Source: JBBQWS01 sp038210415 (GTDB lineage Bacteria; Actinomycetota; Actinomycetes; Prado026). Taken from it: a stretch of 13,512 nucleotides of DNA. The position numbers and the translations under genes are program-made. The notes beneath the pieces were generated by a model. The model was not told where the DNA came from, ran no database searches, and saw only the letters and a program-made list of their open reading frames with translations. Of this stretch, positions 6,449-12,926 are shown piece by piece (the stretch's first letter is position 1; each line of letters starts with the position of its first letter). Location: positions 1-13,512 of the forward strand of contig JBBQWS010000075.1 of assembly GCA_038210415.1 (NCBI GenBank), given 5' to 3'.

Positions 6449-7513
6449 ATGGTGACCATTGCCGGGGTGCACGGCGTCACCGCGGCGCACGCCTACCCCC
6501 AGCACGAGATCACCGCGGCATTCGCGGCCGTGGTCACCCCCGACGGGAAGCATCGCGCCCTGCTCGACCGCATCCACGCCGCCACCGGAGTCCGGACCCG
6601 GCACCTGGCGCTGCCGCTGGCTGATTACGCCGGGCTCGACGGATTCGGTGCCGCGAACGACGCGTTCATCCGGGTCGGCGTCGAGCTGGGCGAGCAGGCA
6701 ATCCTGGGGGCCCTCGCGGCCGCAGGACTCGAGGCCGGTGACGTCGACCTGATCCTGAGCACGTCGGTCACCGGCATCGCGGCACCGTCGCTGGAGTCGC
6801 GGCTGGCACCCAAGCTCGGCTTTCGGCCGGACGTGAAGCGGGTGCCGGTCTTCGGGCTCGGCTGCGTCGCCGGCGCCTCCGGCATCGCCCGTTGCCACGA
6901 CTACCTGCTCGGCCACCCGGACGGGGTCGCGGTCCTGCTGTCCGTGGAGCTCTGCTCCTTGACCGTCCAGCGCGACGACGCCTCGATGCCGAACATCGTC
7001 GCGTCGGGACTGTTCGGCGACGGTGCGGCTGCCGTCGTGCTCGTGGGCGCGAACCGGGCCGCGTCCGGGCCCAAGGTCGTCGCGACGCGGAGCCGCCTCT
7101 ACCCCGATACCGAGCGAACCATGGGCTGGGACATCGGGGGCAGCGGTTTCCGCATCGTGCTCGCCGCAAGCGTGGCGGACGTCGTGGAGCAGTACATCGG
7201 TGACGACGTGGCCGGCTTCCTCGGTGACCACGAGCTGAAGGTCGGCGACGTCGCCGCGTGGGTGTGCCACCCGGGCGGTCCCAAGGTGCTGCAGGCGATG
7301 GAGGCCGCCCTCGACCTCCACGACGGCCAGCTCGACGTGACGTGGCGCTCGCTGGAGCGGATCGGCAACCTGTCGTCCGCCTCGGTGCTGCACGTGCTCG
7401 GCGACACGCTCTCCGGCGCGAACGGCGCCGCCGTCCCAGAGCCGGGCACGCCGGGGGTGCTGCTCGCGATGGGCCCAGGGTTCTGCTCCGAGCTCGTCCT
7501 GGTGCAGTGGTGA
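6449..7513 (+). CDS. Type III polyketide synthase (alkylresorcinol/alkylpyrone synthase-like)
   Basis: A 354-residue chalcone-synthase-fold enzyme that extends an acyl-CoA starter with malonyl-type units and cyclises the chain. The triad is complete: Cys139 in FGLGCVAGA, His274 in VCHPGGPKV and Asn307 in RIGNLSSAS. The flanking VELCSLT (166-172), the LFGDGAAAVV segment (188-197) and MGPGFCSE near the end are standard type III PKS blocks. The start is ATG at 6449, probably leaderless. Its neighbours are an ICMT-like methyltransferase 4 bases downstream and then an FAD monooxygenase. This order matches srsABC of Streptomyces griseus, which makes methylated phenolic lipids, so a long-chain alkylresorcinol or alkylpyrone product is likely. 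Starter length and ring type cannot be read from sequence. Confidence 0.92.
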   Translation: MVTIAGVHGVTAAHAYPQHEITAAFAAVVTPDGKHRALLDRIHAATGVRTRHLALPLADYAGLDGFGAANDAFIRVGVELGEQAILGALAAAGLEAGDVDLILSTSVTGIAAPSLESRLAPKLGFRPDVKRVPVFGLGCVAGASGIARCHDYLLGHPDGVAVLLSVELCSLTVQRDDASMPNIVASGLFGDGAAAVVLVGANRAASGPKVVATRSRLYPDTERTMGWDIGGSGFRIVLAASVADVVEQYIGDDVAGFLGDHELKVGDVAAWVCHPGGPKVLQAMEAALDLHDGQLDVTWRSLERIGNLSSASVLHVLGDTLSGANGAAVPEPGTPGVLLAMGPGFCSELVLVQW

Positions 7514-7517
7514 TGCG

Positions 7518-8048
7518 ATGACCGGCACCACCGCCTTCACGGTGCTCATCCTTTTCGTCGGGCTCGAGCGCGTGGCCGAGCTCGTCGTCTCGACCCGCAA
7601 CGTCCGGTGGAGCCTGGAGCGCGGGGGAGTCGAGCACGGCACCGGGCACTACCCCTTCATGGTGCTGCTCCACACCGGCCTGCTCGTGGGTGCGCTGGCG
7701 GAGGTGCACCTGGCCGGCCGGGTGCCACTGCCCTGGCTGGCATGGCCGATGCTGGCGCTGGTCGTTGCTGCGCAAGGACTTCGCTGGTGGTGCATCCGCA
7801 CGCTCGGGCACCGCTGGAACACCCGCATCGTGGTCGTGCCAGGTTTGCCGCTCGTCGTGGCGGGCCCGTACCGGTGGTTGCGCCACCCCAACTACGTGGC
7901 CGTCGTCGTCGAGGGCTTCGCGCTGCCGCTGGTCGGATCGGCATGGGTCACCGCCGTCGTCTTCACGGCGCTGAACCTCCCGTTGCTCGCGGTGCGGATC
8001 AGGGCCGAGGAGGCCGCGCTTGCGACGCTGCCGCGGGGTGCTCGGTGA
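7518..8048 (+). CDS. ICMT-like integral membrane O-methyltransferase
   Basis: A 176-residue, strongly hydrophobic protein with about four to five predicted membrane segments. It belongs to the isoprenylcysteine carboxyl methyltransferase-like family. Signatures are ERVAELVVSTRN (17-28), the SAM-binding GPYRWLRHPNY (116-126) with Glu132 after it, and RIRAEEAAL (160-168) near the C-terminus. Bacterial relatives next to type III PKS genes (SrsB; BpsB/YpbQ of Bacillus subtilis) methylate the alkylresorcinol or alkylpyrone product, and that role is inferred here. A membrane enzyme suits an amphipathic lipid substrate. The start is ATG at 7518, 4 bases after the PKS stop, with only a weak ribosome binding site; translational coupling is likely. 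It ends in a GTGA overlap with the flavoprotein gene. Confidence 0.87.
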   Translation: MTGTTAFTVLILFVGLERVAELVVSTRNVRWSLERGGVEHGTGHYPFMVLLHTGLLVGALAEVHLAGRVPLPWLAWPMLALVVAAQGLRWWCIRTLGHRWNTRIVVVPGLPLVVAGPYRWLRHPNYVAVVVEGFALPLVGSAWVTAVVFTALNLPLLAVRIRAEEAALATLPRGAR

Positions 8049-9064
8049 TCGACCTGCTCGTCGTCGGCGGGGGTCCGGTCGGTCTGGTCGCAGCGATGCA
8101 CGCAGCCGAGGCCGGGATGTCCGTCGTCGTGGCTGAGCCACGCGGCACCCCGATCGACAAGGCGTGCGGCGAGGGGCTGATGCCGGACGCGCTCTCACAC
8201 CTCGCAGGGCTCGCTGTGCACCCGATGGGGTTGCCGTTCCACGGGATCCGCTACGTGCAAGGTGATCGCACGGCCGAGGCGTTGTTCAGCAGCGGGCCTG
8301 GTCGTGGAGTCCGACGCACCGAGCTGCAGTGCGCGCTCTCGCAGCGGGCCGGGGTGCTCGGCGTCAAGGTCGTCGAGCAACGCGCGACCGAGGTGACACA
8401 GGGCGCCGACTGGGTTGAGGCCGCAGGGGTGCGAGCCCGCTACCTCATCGGTGCGGACGGCCTGCACTCGACCGTTCGACGGTCGCTCGGACTGCAGCGT
8501 GCGGGCACCGGCCGGGCTCGCTACGGGCTGCGCCAGCACTTCCACGTCGCACCCTGGTCGAACTTCGTCGAGGTCTACTGGACTCCAGAGGCGGAGGTGT
8601 ACGTCACGCCGGTCGCGGCCGACACCGTGGGTGTGGCCGTCCTCGGCGGTGGGCCGCTCAACCTTGCACGGGCGCTGGCCGAGGTTCCGCTCGTGGCTGA
8701 GCGGTTGGCCGGCACCAAGGTCGCCAGCGAGCTGCGCGGTGCCGGACCGCTGCGCCAGGTGACCTCCGGCCGGGTGAGCGGGCGGGCCCTGCTCGTCGGC
8801 GACGCGGCGGGGTACGTCGACGCGCTCACCGGTGAGGGGCTGCGCGTCGGGTTCCAGGAGGCGGCTGCCGCCGTCGAGTGCATCCGGTCGGGTCGCGTCG
8901 ACACGTACGACGCCCAGTGGCGACAGATCACCCGGTCCTACCGGATGCTGACCCGCACGCTGCTGTGGTACTCGGGACATCCCTCGCTCCGCCGGACGAT
9001 CGTGCCGTCGGCCCAGGCGTTGCCTAGGGTGTTCGGCGCGATCGTGAACTCACTGGCTTCGTGA
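8045..9064 (+). CDS. FAD-dependent monooxygenase of the phenolic-lipid operon
   Basis: A 339-residue group A flavoprotein related to aromatic hydroxylases and geranylgeranyl reductases. The FAD-binding GGGPVG is at 8-13, the ACGEGLMPDAL block at 40-50, GADGLHS at 136-142, and LLVGDAAGYVDALTGEGL (249-266), which contacts the FAD ribityl/phosphate, follows. The start is GTG at 8045, overlapping the methyltransferase stop by four bases with GGGG 7 bases upstream. By analogy with SrsC it should hydroxylate the (methylated) alkylresorcinol ring, giving a hydroquinone that can oxidise to a quinone. A double-bond reductase role is the alternative. It is the last intact gene of the operon; degraded mobile-element DNA begins within about 50 bases of its stop. 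Confidence 0.87.
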   Translation: MIDLLVVGGGPVGLVAAMHAAEAGMSVVVAEPRGTPIDKACGEGLMPDALSHLAGLAVHPMGLPFHGIRYVQGDRTAEALFSSGPGRGVRRTELQCALSQRAGVLGVKVVEQRATEVTQGADWVEAAGVRARYLIGADGLHSTVRRSLGLQRAGTGRARYGLRQHFHVAPWSNFVEVYWTPEAEVYVTPVAADTVGVAVLGGGPLNLARALAEVPLVAERLAGTKVASELRGAGPLRQVTSGRVSGRALLVGDAAGYVDALTGEGLRVGFQEAAAAVECIRSGRVDTYDAQWRQITRSYRMLTRTLLWYSGHPSLRRTIVPSAQALPRVFGAIVNSLAS

Positions 9065-9108
9065 GGCGCGTACCCGTGCGCGAGGGTTGGACCGCCCAAG
9101 AGCGCCTG

Positions 9109-9127
9109 CGGCAGGATTCGAAGCTGC
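9109..9127 (+). repeat. Direct repeat of tRNA-Arg T-arm, candidate att half
   Basis: CGGCAGGATTCGAA (9109-9122) is identical to 10198-10211 inside the tRNA-Arg gene and lies in the same orientation. After one mismatch CTGC also matches, so 18 of 19 bases agree. It sits at the left edge of the integrase and ATPase remnants, where the far attachment site of an element inserted at the tRNA 3' end would be. It does not extend to the tRNA 3' terminus, and its right part already codes for integrase-like residues, so the att assignment is tentative. Confidence 0.42.
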
Positions 9128-9324
9128 CGGGAGACCCGACCTGCACTTCCACGACCTCCGCGTCCCTCGCCGACCTCATGGCGCGCATCGGGCACTCCAG
9201 CCGGGCGATAGCGCTGCGCTACCAGCACGCAGTCGAAGGTCGCGACCAGAAGATCGCCGCGGCACTCTCCGGGTTCGCCGAAGGCGACGTCATCGCCCGC
9301 AACGCTCGCAGCATCACCGGCTGA
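9120..9324 (+). pseudogene. Tyrosine recombinase (phage-type integrase), C-terminal remnant
   Basis: Two frames together recover the end of an actinobacterial integrase. From about 9120 one frame reads EAAGRPDLHFHDLR, holding the conserved HDLR (9150-9161). From 9160 the frame shifts by one and reads SLADLMARIGHSS followed by ALRYQHA, with the Gly-His and nucleophilic Tyr motifs, to a TGA at 9322-9324. Roughly a dozen codons normally found between HDLR and LADLMARIGHS are missing, so a small frame-breaking deletion occurred. All N-terminal and core-binding domains are absent. It cannot be a working recombinase. A GTG at 9061 overlapping the flavoprotein stop opens an 87-residue frame across the second part, but its first 25 or so codons look unrelated to integrases. 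Confidence 0.75.
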
Positions 9325-9375
9325 AGCTGCCAGAACGCCAGTCATATGACGGTTGGCTCGCCAGCGGGCCAGCAG

Positions 9376-10090
9376 CGAGATCCTCCTTGACCAGGTCCCC
9401 GATGGCGACCAGCTGCTCGCGGTCAACCCCGGGCTGATCCTCGACGGCCCGACGCCCCGCCTCATTGACGAGTGGCAACGCATTCCGGCCGTCTGGGACG
9501 CGGTGCGGCGAGGGGTCGATGACCGCAGAGACCCAGGACAGTTCATCCTCACCGGCTCCGCTACCCCTGCTGAACGGCCTGTCCCGTTGGGCCACGGAGC
9601 CCTTCCTCGACGCGGCACGGCGTCTCATGGTCCTCGACGACGTCGACGCCTGGAGCCCGAGCTCTGCCGCCGCTCTCAGCTCGTCGAGACCCCCAAGCGT
9701 CACCTCGTCGACCCGTCCCTGGCCGCGGCCCTGATGCGCTACTCACCCCAGCGACTGCTCGAGGACCTGGAGGCCTTTGGCTTCCTCTTCGAGTCCCTAG
9801 CCACCCGCGACATCACCGTCTACGCCCAGAACAACGACGCCGAGGTCTACCAATACCGGGAGGCCGGCGGCCGCTTCGAGGTGGACCTCGTAGCAGAAGA
9901 CCGCGACGGCAACTGGATCGGAATCGAGGTCAAGCTCGGAGGCGGGCAGAGCATCGACGCCGCTGCCCATTCCCTCCTCAAACTCGCCGAGGATCGCGTG
10001 GCCAAGCCCCCACAAGCCCTCCTCGTCGTCACAGGAGGCCAGTACTGCTACCGGCGCACGGACGACGTCTACGTCGTCCCACTCGGGTGA
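9376..10090 (+). pseudogene. AAA ATPase with DUF4143 domain, decayed
   Basis: Remnant of a large AAA_14/DUF4143 ATPase. The first part (about 9376-9564) carries the Walker B region LIDEWQRIPAVWDAVRR and the following FILTGSATP, but no Walker A exists upstream. The middle (about 9565-9656) is in another frame and reads LDAARRLMVLDDVDAWSP. The third part returns to the first frame, reading TPKRHLVDPSLAAAL, then FGFLFESLATRDITVYAQ and the nuclease-like VDLVAEDRDGNWIGIEVKLG. Compared with the usual organisation, the N-terminus and a block between GSATP and LDAARR (my estimate, well over 100 residues) are gone, and two frame changes remain. A 245-residue frame (9353-10090) spans everything but is a chimera of real and shifted sequence. 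The parent family's function is not well defined. Confidence 0.72.
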
Positions 10091-10116
10091 CTTGGACCGT
10101 GACACGGCCCAAGTCA
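10088..10116. terminator. Strong hairpin at the ATPase remnant's stop codon
   Basis: TGACTTGG (10088-10095) pairs with CCAAGTCA (10109-10116), and CCGT (10097-10100) pairs with ACGG (10104-10107). There is one internal mismatch and a 3-base loop. The stem includes the TGA of the ATPase remnant and lies about 75 bases beyond the 3' end of the minus-strand tRNA. It could therefore stop transcription from either side. No U-tract follows. Confidence 0.5.
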
Positions 10117-10191
10117 GCGCACTTGTGGAGGGTCCCGCCCGTCGACTGATCGCAGGTCCGGCCCATACCGATGTCCCGAGACATCACACAG

Positions 10192-10264
10192 TGCCCCCGG
10201 CAGGATTCGAACCTGCGACACACGGTTTAGGAAACCGATGCTCTATCCCCTGAGCTACGGGGGC
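10192..10264 (-). tRNA. tRNA-Arg (anticodon CCT)
   Basis: On the minus strand a 73-base cloverleaf can be folded by eye. The acceptor GCCCCCG/CGGGGGC is perfect, and the D-arm is GCTC-AGGGGATA-GAGC. The anticodon loop TTCCTAA gives anticodon CCT, which reads AGG. The T-arm is GCAGG-TTCGAAT-CCTGC, and the discriminator base is A. The first pair of the anticodon stem is T-T. CCA is not encoded. The T-arm contains the 14-nt copy of the candidate attachment repeat, and degraded integrase DNA lies beyond its 3' end. Confidence 0.96.
10198..10216 (+). repeat. tRNA-side copy of the direct repeat
   Basis: The second copy of CGGCAGGATTCGAA (10198-10211), plus CTGC after one mismatch, lies within the T-arm and acceptor edge of tRNA-Arg. 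With 9109-9127 it brackets about 1.1 kb of broken integrase and ATPase sequence. The tRNA remains complete, as expected when an element restores the gene end on integration. Confidence 0.42.
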
Positions 10265-10502
10265 GGGACGTGCGCAGTTGCCTGCGGAAAACCCTCGGGG
10301 AGGTCGTAGCCTAGCGGTGGGCTCGGCTCGTCGCGAGCGTGTGGGGGCCGAGGCCAGGACGTGGCATCAGGCCGCCTTGTCGGGTGCCGTCTGGTCGTGG
10401 TCCCGCGTTGGCTCCACCGACTGGGACCACACACTGGCGCGCGCTTGTTCGCGATCGCGGATGGTTGGATCTAGGACGGAACCGAACGGACGGGGGACGA
10501 CT
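10265..10502. other. Spacer between tRNA and NERD helicase gene
   Basis: This 238-base spacer has no convincing gene. On the minus strand TAGGCT (10313-10308) could be the -10 of the tRNA promoter, with a leader of about 36 bases, but no clear -35 is seen. A small inverted repeat, GCTCG-TCG-CGAGC, lies at 10326-10338. The helicase frame stays open leftward to 10278, but that extension has no recognisable protein features. The only useful signal at the right end is GGGGGA (10492-10497), the likely ribosome binding site of the helicase gene. Confidence 0.4.
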
Positions 10503-12146
10503 GTGGGGCGTGCTCGCCACTTCCCGGCTGAACCAACGTTCCAGTCGACCGCGGAGCAGGTGGTGTGGGAGGCGTTGCTCGCCCAGCTCCCTTCGGATGC
10601 GGTGCTGTTTCATGGGCTTCGGTTGAGCGACCACAAGCAGGACCGGGAGGCCGACGTCGTCGTCGCGTTGCCGGGGCTGGGGATCGCGGTGCTGGAGGTC
10701 AAGGGCGGTCAGATTGGGTTGTCCGATGGGGTGTGGACCCAGTCCAGTGGGACGTTCACGAAGTCGGTGAACCCGGTCGAGCAGGCCCGTACGTGCCGGT
10801 ACATGCTTCGATCCTTTCTGAGCAACCACCCGGGCTGGTCGCACGGGTGGCCGAGGCTGGCGCACCTGGTGGTGTTCCCGTTCACCGACGTCCCGGACGG
10901 GTTCAAGTCCACGGAGTGTCCGCGGTGGATGATCGTCGACCGGGGCGACGTGCCCCAGATCGTCGACCGGGTCGTGGCCGCGCTGCATTCGGCGACCGAC
11001 CAACCCGACCCGCCGACCCGTGACCAAGTCGAGGACCTGGTGGAGTGCCTCGCGGGACGGCTGCTACCGCAACGGGACCTGATCGCCGCGGCGGAGGAAC
11101 GGGAGCAGCAATGTGACCTGTTGACCGCGCAGCAGGGCAAGGTGCTAGACCTAGTGCGGTTGTTGTCCCGGGTGGAGGTCCGTGGAGGCGCCGGCTCGGG
11201 CAAGACCTGGTTGGCCGTTGAGCAAGCCCGGCGCCTGACCGCAGAGGGCAAGCGGGTCGGGCTCCTGTGCTACTCCCGGGGTCTGGCGACGTATCTGCAG
11301 CGACGCGTTGAGGGGCTCAAGGCGAGTCAGCGTCCGGCGTATGTGGGAACCTTCCACGGTCTTGGGGTGGATTGGCTCGGGGTGCCTCCAGGCAGCGACG
11401 ACGACAGCCCCTACTGGGAACAGCAGTTGCCCACTGCGATGGCTGAGCTCGCAGTGAAACGTCCAGCAGCGGACCGGTTCGACGCGTTCGTGGTCGACGA
11501 GGGGCAGGACTTCGCGGACGCGTGGTGGCCGGCATTGCTGGCGGCCTTGCGTGACCCCGACGGCTCCGGGTTGTACGTGTTCGCTGACGAGGGCCAGCGG
11601 ATCTTCGCCCGGCAGGGCCGTCCGCCGGTGCAGCTTGTGCCGATCGCACTCGACGAGAACCTGCGCAACACCCGCCCGATTGCCCAGACGTTCGGGAGCC
11701 TGGCCCCGACGCAGATGCGGTACCGCGGCGGTGACGGGGTCCCGGTGCGGTTCGTCCCCTGCGCCACCGACTCGGCCGTGGAGGTTGCCAGTGACGAGGC
11801 TGTGGCGCTGCTCGACGACGGGTGGGCCCCGCAGCACGTAGCCCTGCTGACCACCGGGCGACGGCACCCGATGCAGGTGGAGCAGCAGAGCCACGGTCAG
11901 GCGGCGTACTGGCAGTCTTACTGGACCGGCGACGACCTGTTCTACGGTCACGTACTCGGTTTCAAAGGGCTTGAAAGGCCCGCGGTCGTCCTGGCGGTCA
12001 ACGGGTTCCGCGACGCCGACCGGGCCCCGGAGATGCTCTACGTCGGCCTGTCGCGGGCCCGCGACCTGCTCGTCGTCTGCGGCGATCCCGCGGTCATCCG
12101 CCAGGTCGGCGGCCCAGCCGTGGCGAAGCGGCTAGGTATCGTTTGA
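10503..12146 (+). CDS. NERD-domain nuclease fused to UvrD-like SF1 helicase
   Basis: A 547-residue protein in two parts. Residues about 10-140 form a NERD (nuclease-related) domain with Asp51 (EADVVV) and Glu65-Val-Lys67 (LEVKGG), the D...ExK pattern of PD-(D/E)XK nucleases. From about 205 it is a superfamily 1 helicase. It shows a Gln motif (LTAQQGKVLD), Walker A GGAGSGKT (228-235), motif Ib GTFHGLG, Walker B VVDEGQDF (330-337), an ENLRNTRPI block, motif V GFKGLERPAVVL and motif VI LYVGLSRARDLLVV. Every helicase motif I expect is intact. The start is GTG at 10503, 5 bases after GGGGGA; the frame extends further left without support. NERD-helicase proteins act on DNA and are often found near mobile elements. 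A repair or anti-phage role is inference. It ends convergently, overlapping the next gene by 15 bases. Confidence 0.88.
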   Translation: MGRARHFPAEPTFQSTAEQVVWEALLAQLPSDAVLFHGLRLSDHKQDREADVVVALPGLGIAVLEVKGGQIGLSDGVWTQSSGTFTKSVNPVEQARTCRYMLRSFLSNHPGWSHGWPRLAHLVVFPFTDVPDGFKSTECPRWMIVDRGDVPQIVDRVVAALHSATDQPDPPTRDQVEDLVECLAGRLLPQRDLIAAAEEREQQCDLLTAQQGKVLDLVRLLSRVEVRGGAGSGKTWLAVEQARRLTAEGKRVGLLCYSRGLATYLQRRVEGLKASQRPAYVGTFHGLGVDWLGVPPGSDDDSPYWEQQLPTAMAELAVKRPAADRFDAFVVDEGQDFADAWWPALLAALRDPDGSGLYVFADEGQRIFARQGRPPVQLVPIALDENLRNTRPIAQTFGSLAPTQMRYRGGDGVPVRFVPCATDSAVEVASDEAVALLDDGWAPQHVALLTTGRRHPMQVEQQSHGQAAYWQSYWTGDDLFYGHVLGFKGLERPAVVLAVNGFRDADRAPEMLYVGLSRARDLLVVCGDPAVIRQVGGPAVAKRLGIV

Positions 12147-12854
12147 CGGCTCGGTCCGACGCCCGTGGACGATTCTTCCCTCCCCCGGATGGGCGAAAAG
12201 TTCGGCGGGTTTGCCCACGACACCGGTCTGGGTGTGGCCGGTTGCTCGAAGTTGACTCCGCATGTGGCGGCGAAAGCTGTCCTTGGGCAGTCGTCGTCCG
12301 GCGACAGCCTCGTGCAGCAACCGTAGTTGCAGCAGGGTGAAGGTCTGGCCCAGGAGCCGGTCCGGGTCGGGCCGTGCCAGGTACCTGGCACGAGTGTCGG
12401 CGACAGCGAGTCGAACGATTTCTGGGTGGTCGTACGGCATCTTCACCGGCGATCCCACGGGAACCACGCGGATGTCGTTCCGCGCCGTCGTCGCCCGTTC
12501 GGTCAGCGTCCAGGGCGCGATGTCCACGTGGGCGACGGACAACACCCAGCCACGGTCGTCGCGGTCAAGAGCGTCGAAGACCTGCAACTGCCGGGGAGCC
12601 AACCCGTTCATGTCGGCCTTGACTGCCAGTGAGCGCAGTACGGCCTGAGCAAGAGTCTCTCCTTCATGCAAGAACGTGCCGGGCAGTGCCCAGACAACGC
12701 GTCGCCCAGGAGTGCGCCGGGCGACGAGCAGCACGTGGAGGTTGTCAGCTCCCGGCGGGACGGTGAGCACGGCGGTGTCGACCGCGACCGACGGGCGCGG
12801 GTAGTCGGTCAGAGTGCGCCCATCGGCGTCACGCGGAGCGGGTCGGACAACCAT
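12132..12854 (-). CDS. NrtR-type regulator: dead Nudix domain plus winged helix
   Basis: A 240-residue protein with an N-terminal Nudix fold (about 20-155) and a C-terminal winged helix (about 165-221, LLGQTFTLLQLRLLHEAVAGR then KPAELF). This is the NrtR arrangement. The Nudix box (60-82) is degenerate: the first Gly is Thr60, Glu66 remains, but the REUxEE core reads Arg74-Ser75 followed by Val78-Lys79 and lacks the metal-binding glutamates. Hydrolysis is therefore unlikely and ligand sensing likely. Characterised NrtR proteins repress NAD-metabolism genes and release DNA on binding ADP-ribose. The gene diverges from a YbjN-like/ADP-ribosylglycohydrolase operon, which fits an ADP-ribose signal. 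The start is ATG at 12854; no good Shine-Dalgarno is seen. The C-terminal 20 residues are charged and apparently not part of either domain. Confidence 0.85.
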   Translation of the reverse strand: MVVRPAPRDADGRTLTDYPRPSVAVDTAVLTVPPGADNLHVLLVARRTPGRRVVWALPGTFLHEGETLAQAVLRSLAVKADMNGLAPRQLQVFDALDRDDRGWVLSVAHVDIAPWTLTERATTARNDIRVVPVGSPVKMPYDHPEIVRLAVADTRARYLARPDPDRLLGQTFTLLQLRLLHEAVAGRRLPKDSFRRHMRSQLRATGHTQTGVVGKPAELFAHPGEGRIVHGRRTEPSNDT

Positions 12855-12926
12855 GTGGCACAGTGAATCAGAAGTTGTCGCACACTCGCGCTAATCTCCT
12901 GGTAGAGATCGAGAAGGGAGCCGCTG
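12855..12926. promoter_or_regulatory. Divergent control region of NrtR and YbjN-like operon
   Basis: This 72-base spacer contains TAATCT (12892-12897), a possible rightward -10 box without a clear -35. An inverted repeat, ATCTC-N6-GAGAT (12894-12909), overlaps that box, and TGTGGCACA (12854-12862) lies at the NrtR start codon. Either palindrome could be the regulator's operator; the first is better placed to block the rightward promoter. AGAAGGGAG (12912-12920) is the ribosome binding site of the next gene. The operator assignment is inferred. Confidence 0.35.

Noticed and set aside
6449..7513. FabH-type ketoacyl synthase or HMG-CoA synthase
   Set aside because: The GLGCVAGA, CHPGGPKV and GNLSSAS blocks and the adjacent ICMT gene are specific to type III polyketide synthases.
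6167..7642. Long minus-strand frame (491 codons) opposite the PKS gene
   Set aside because: It is an antisense shadow caused by high GC codon bias; the composition is low complexity and the plus-strand PKS motifs are complete.
9353..10090. Intact 245-residue protein
   Set aside because: The middle segment is Arg/Pro-rich shifted sequence, the Walker A region is missing, and family-like residues appear in another frame, so it was called a pseudogene.
10278..10502. Extended N-terminus of the NERD-helicase
   Set aside because: The sequence has no family-like residues and runs close to the tRNA; GTG 10503 with GGGGGA upstream fits the domain boundary.
12132..12854. Active Nudix hydrolase
   Set aside because: The REUxEE metal-binding core is lost, and a winged helix is present at the C-terminus.
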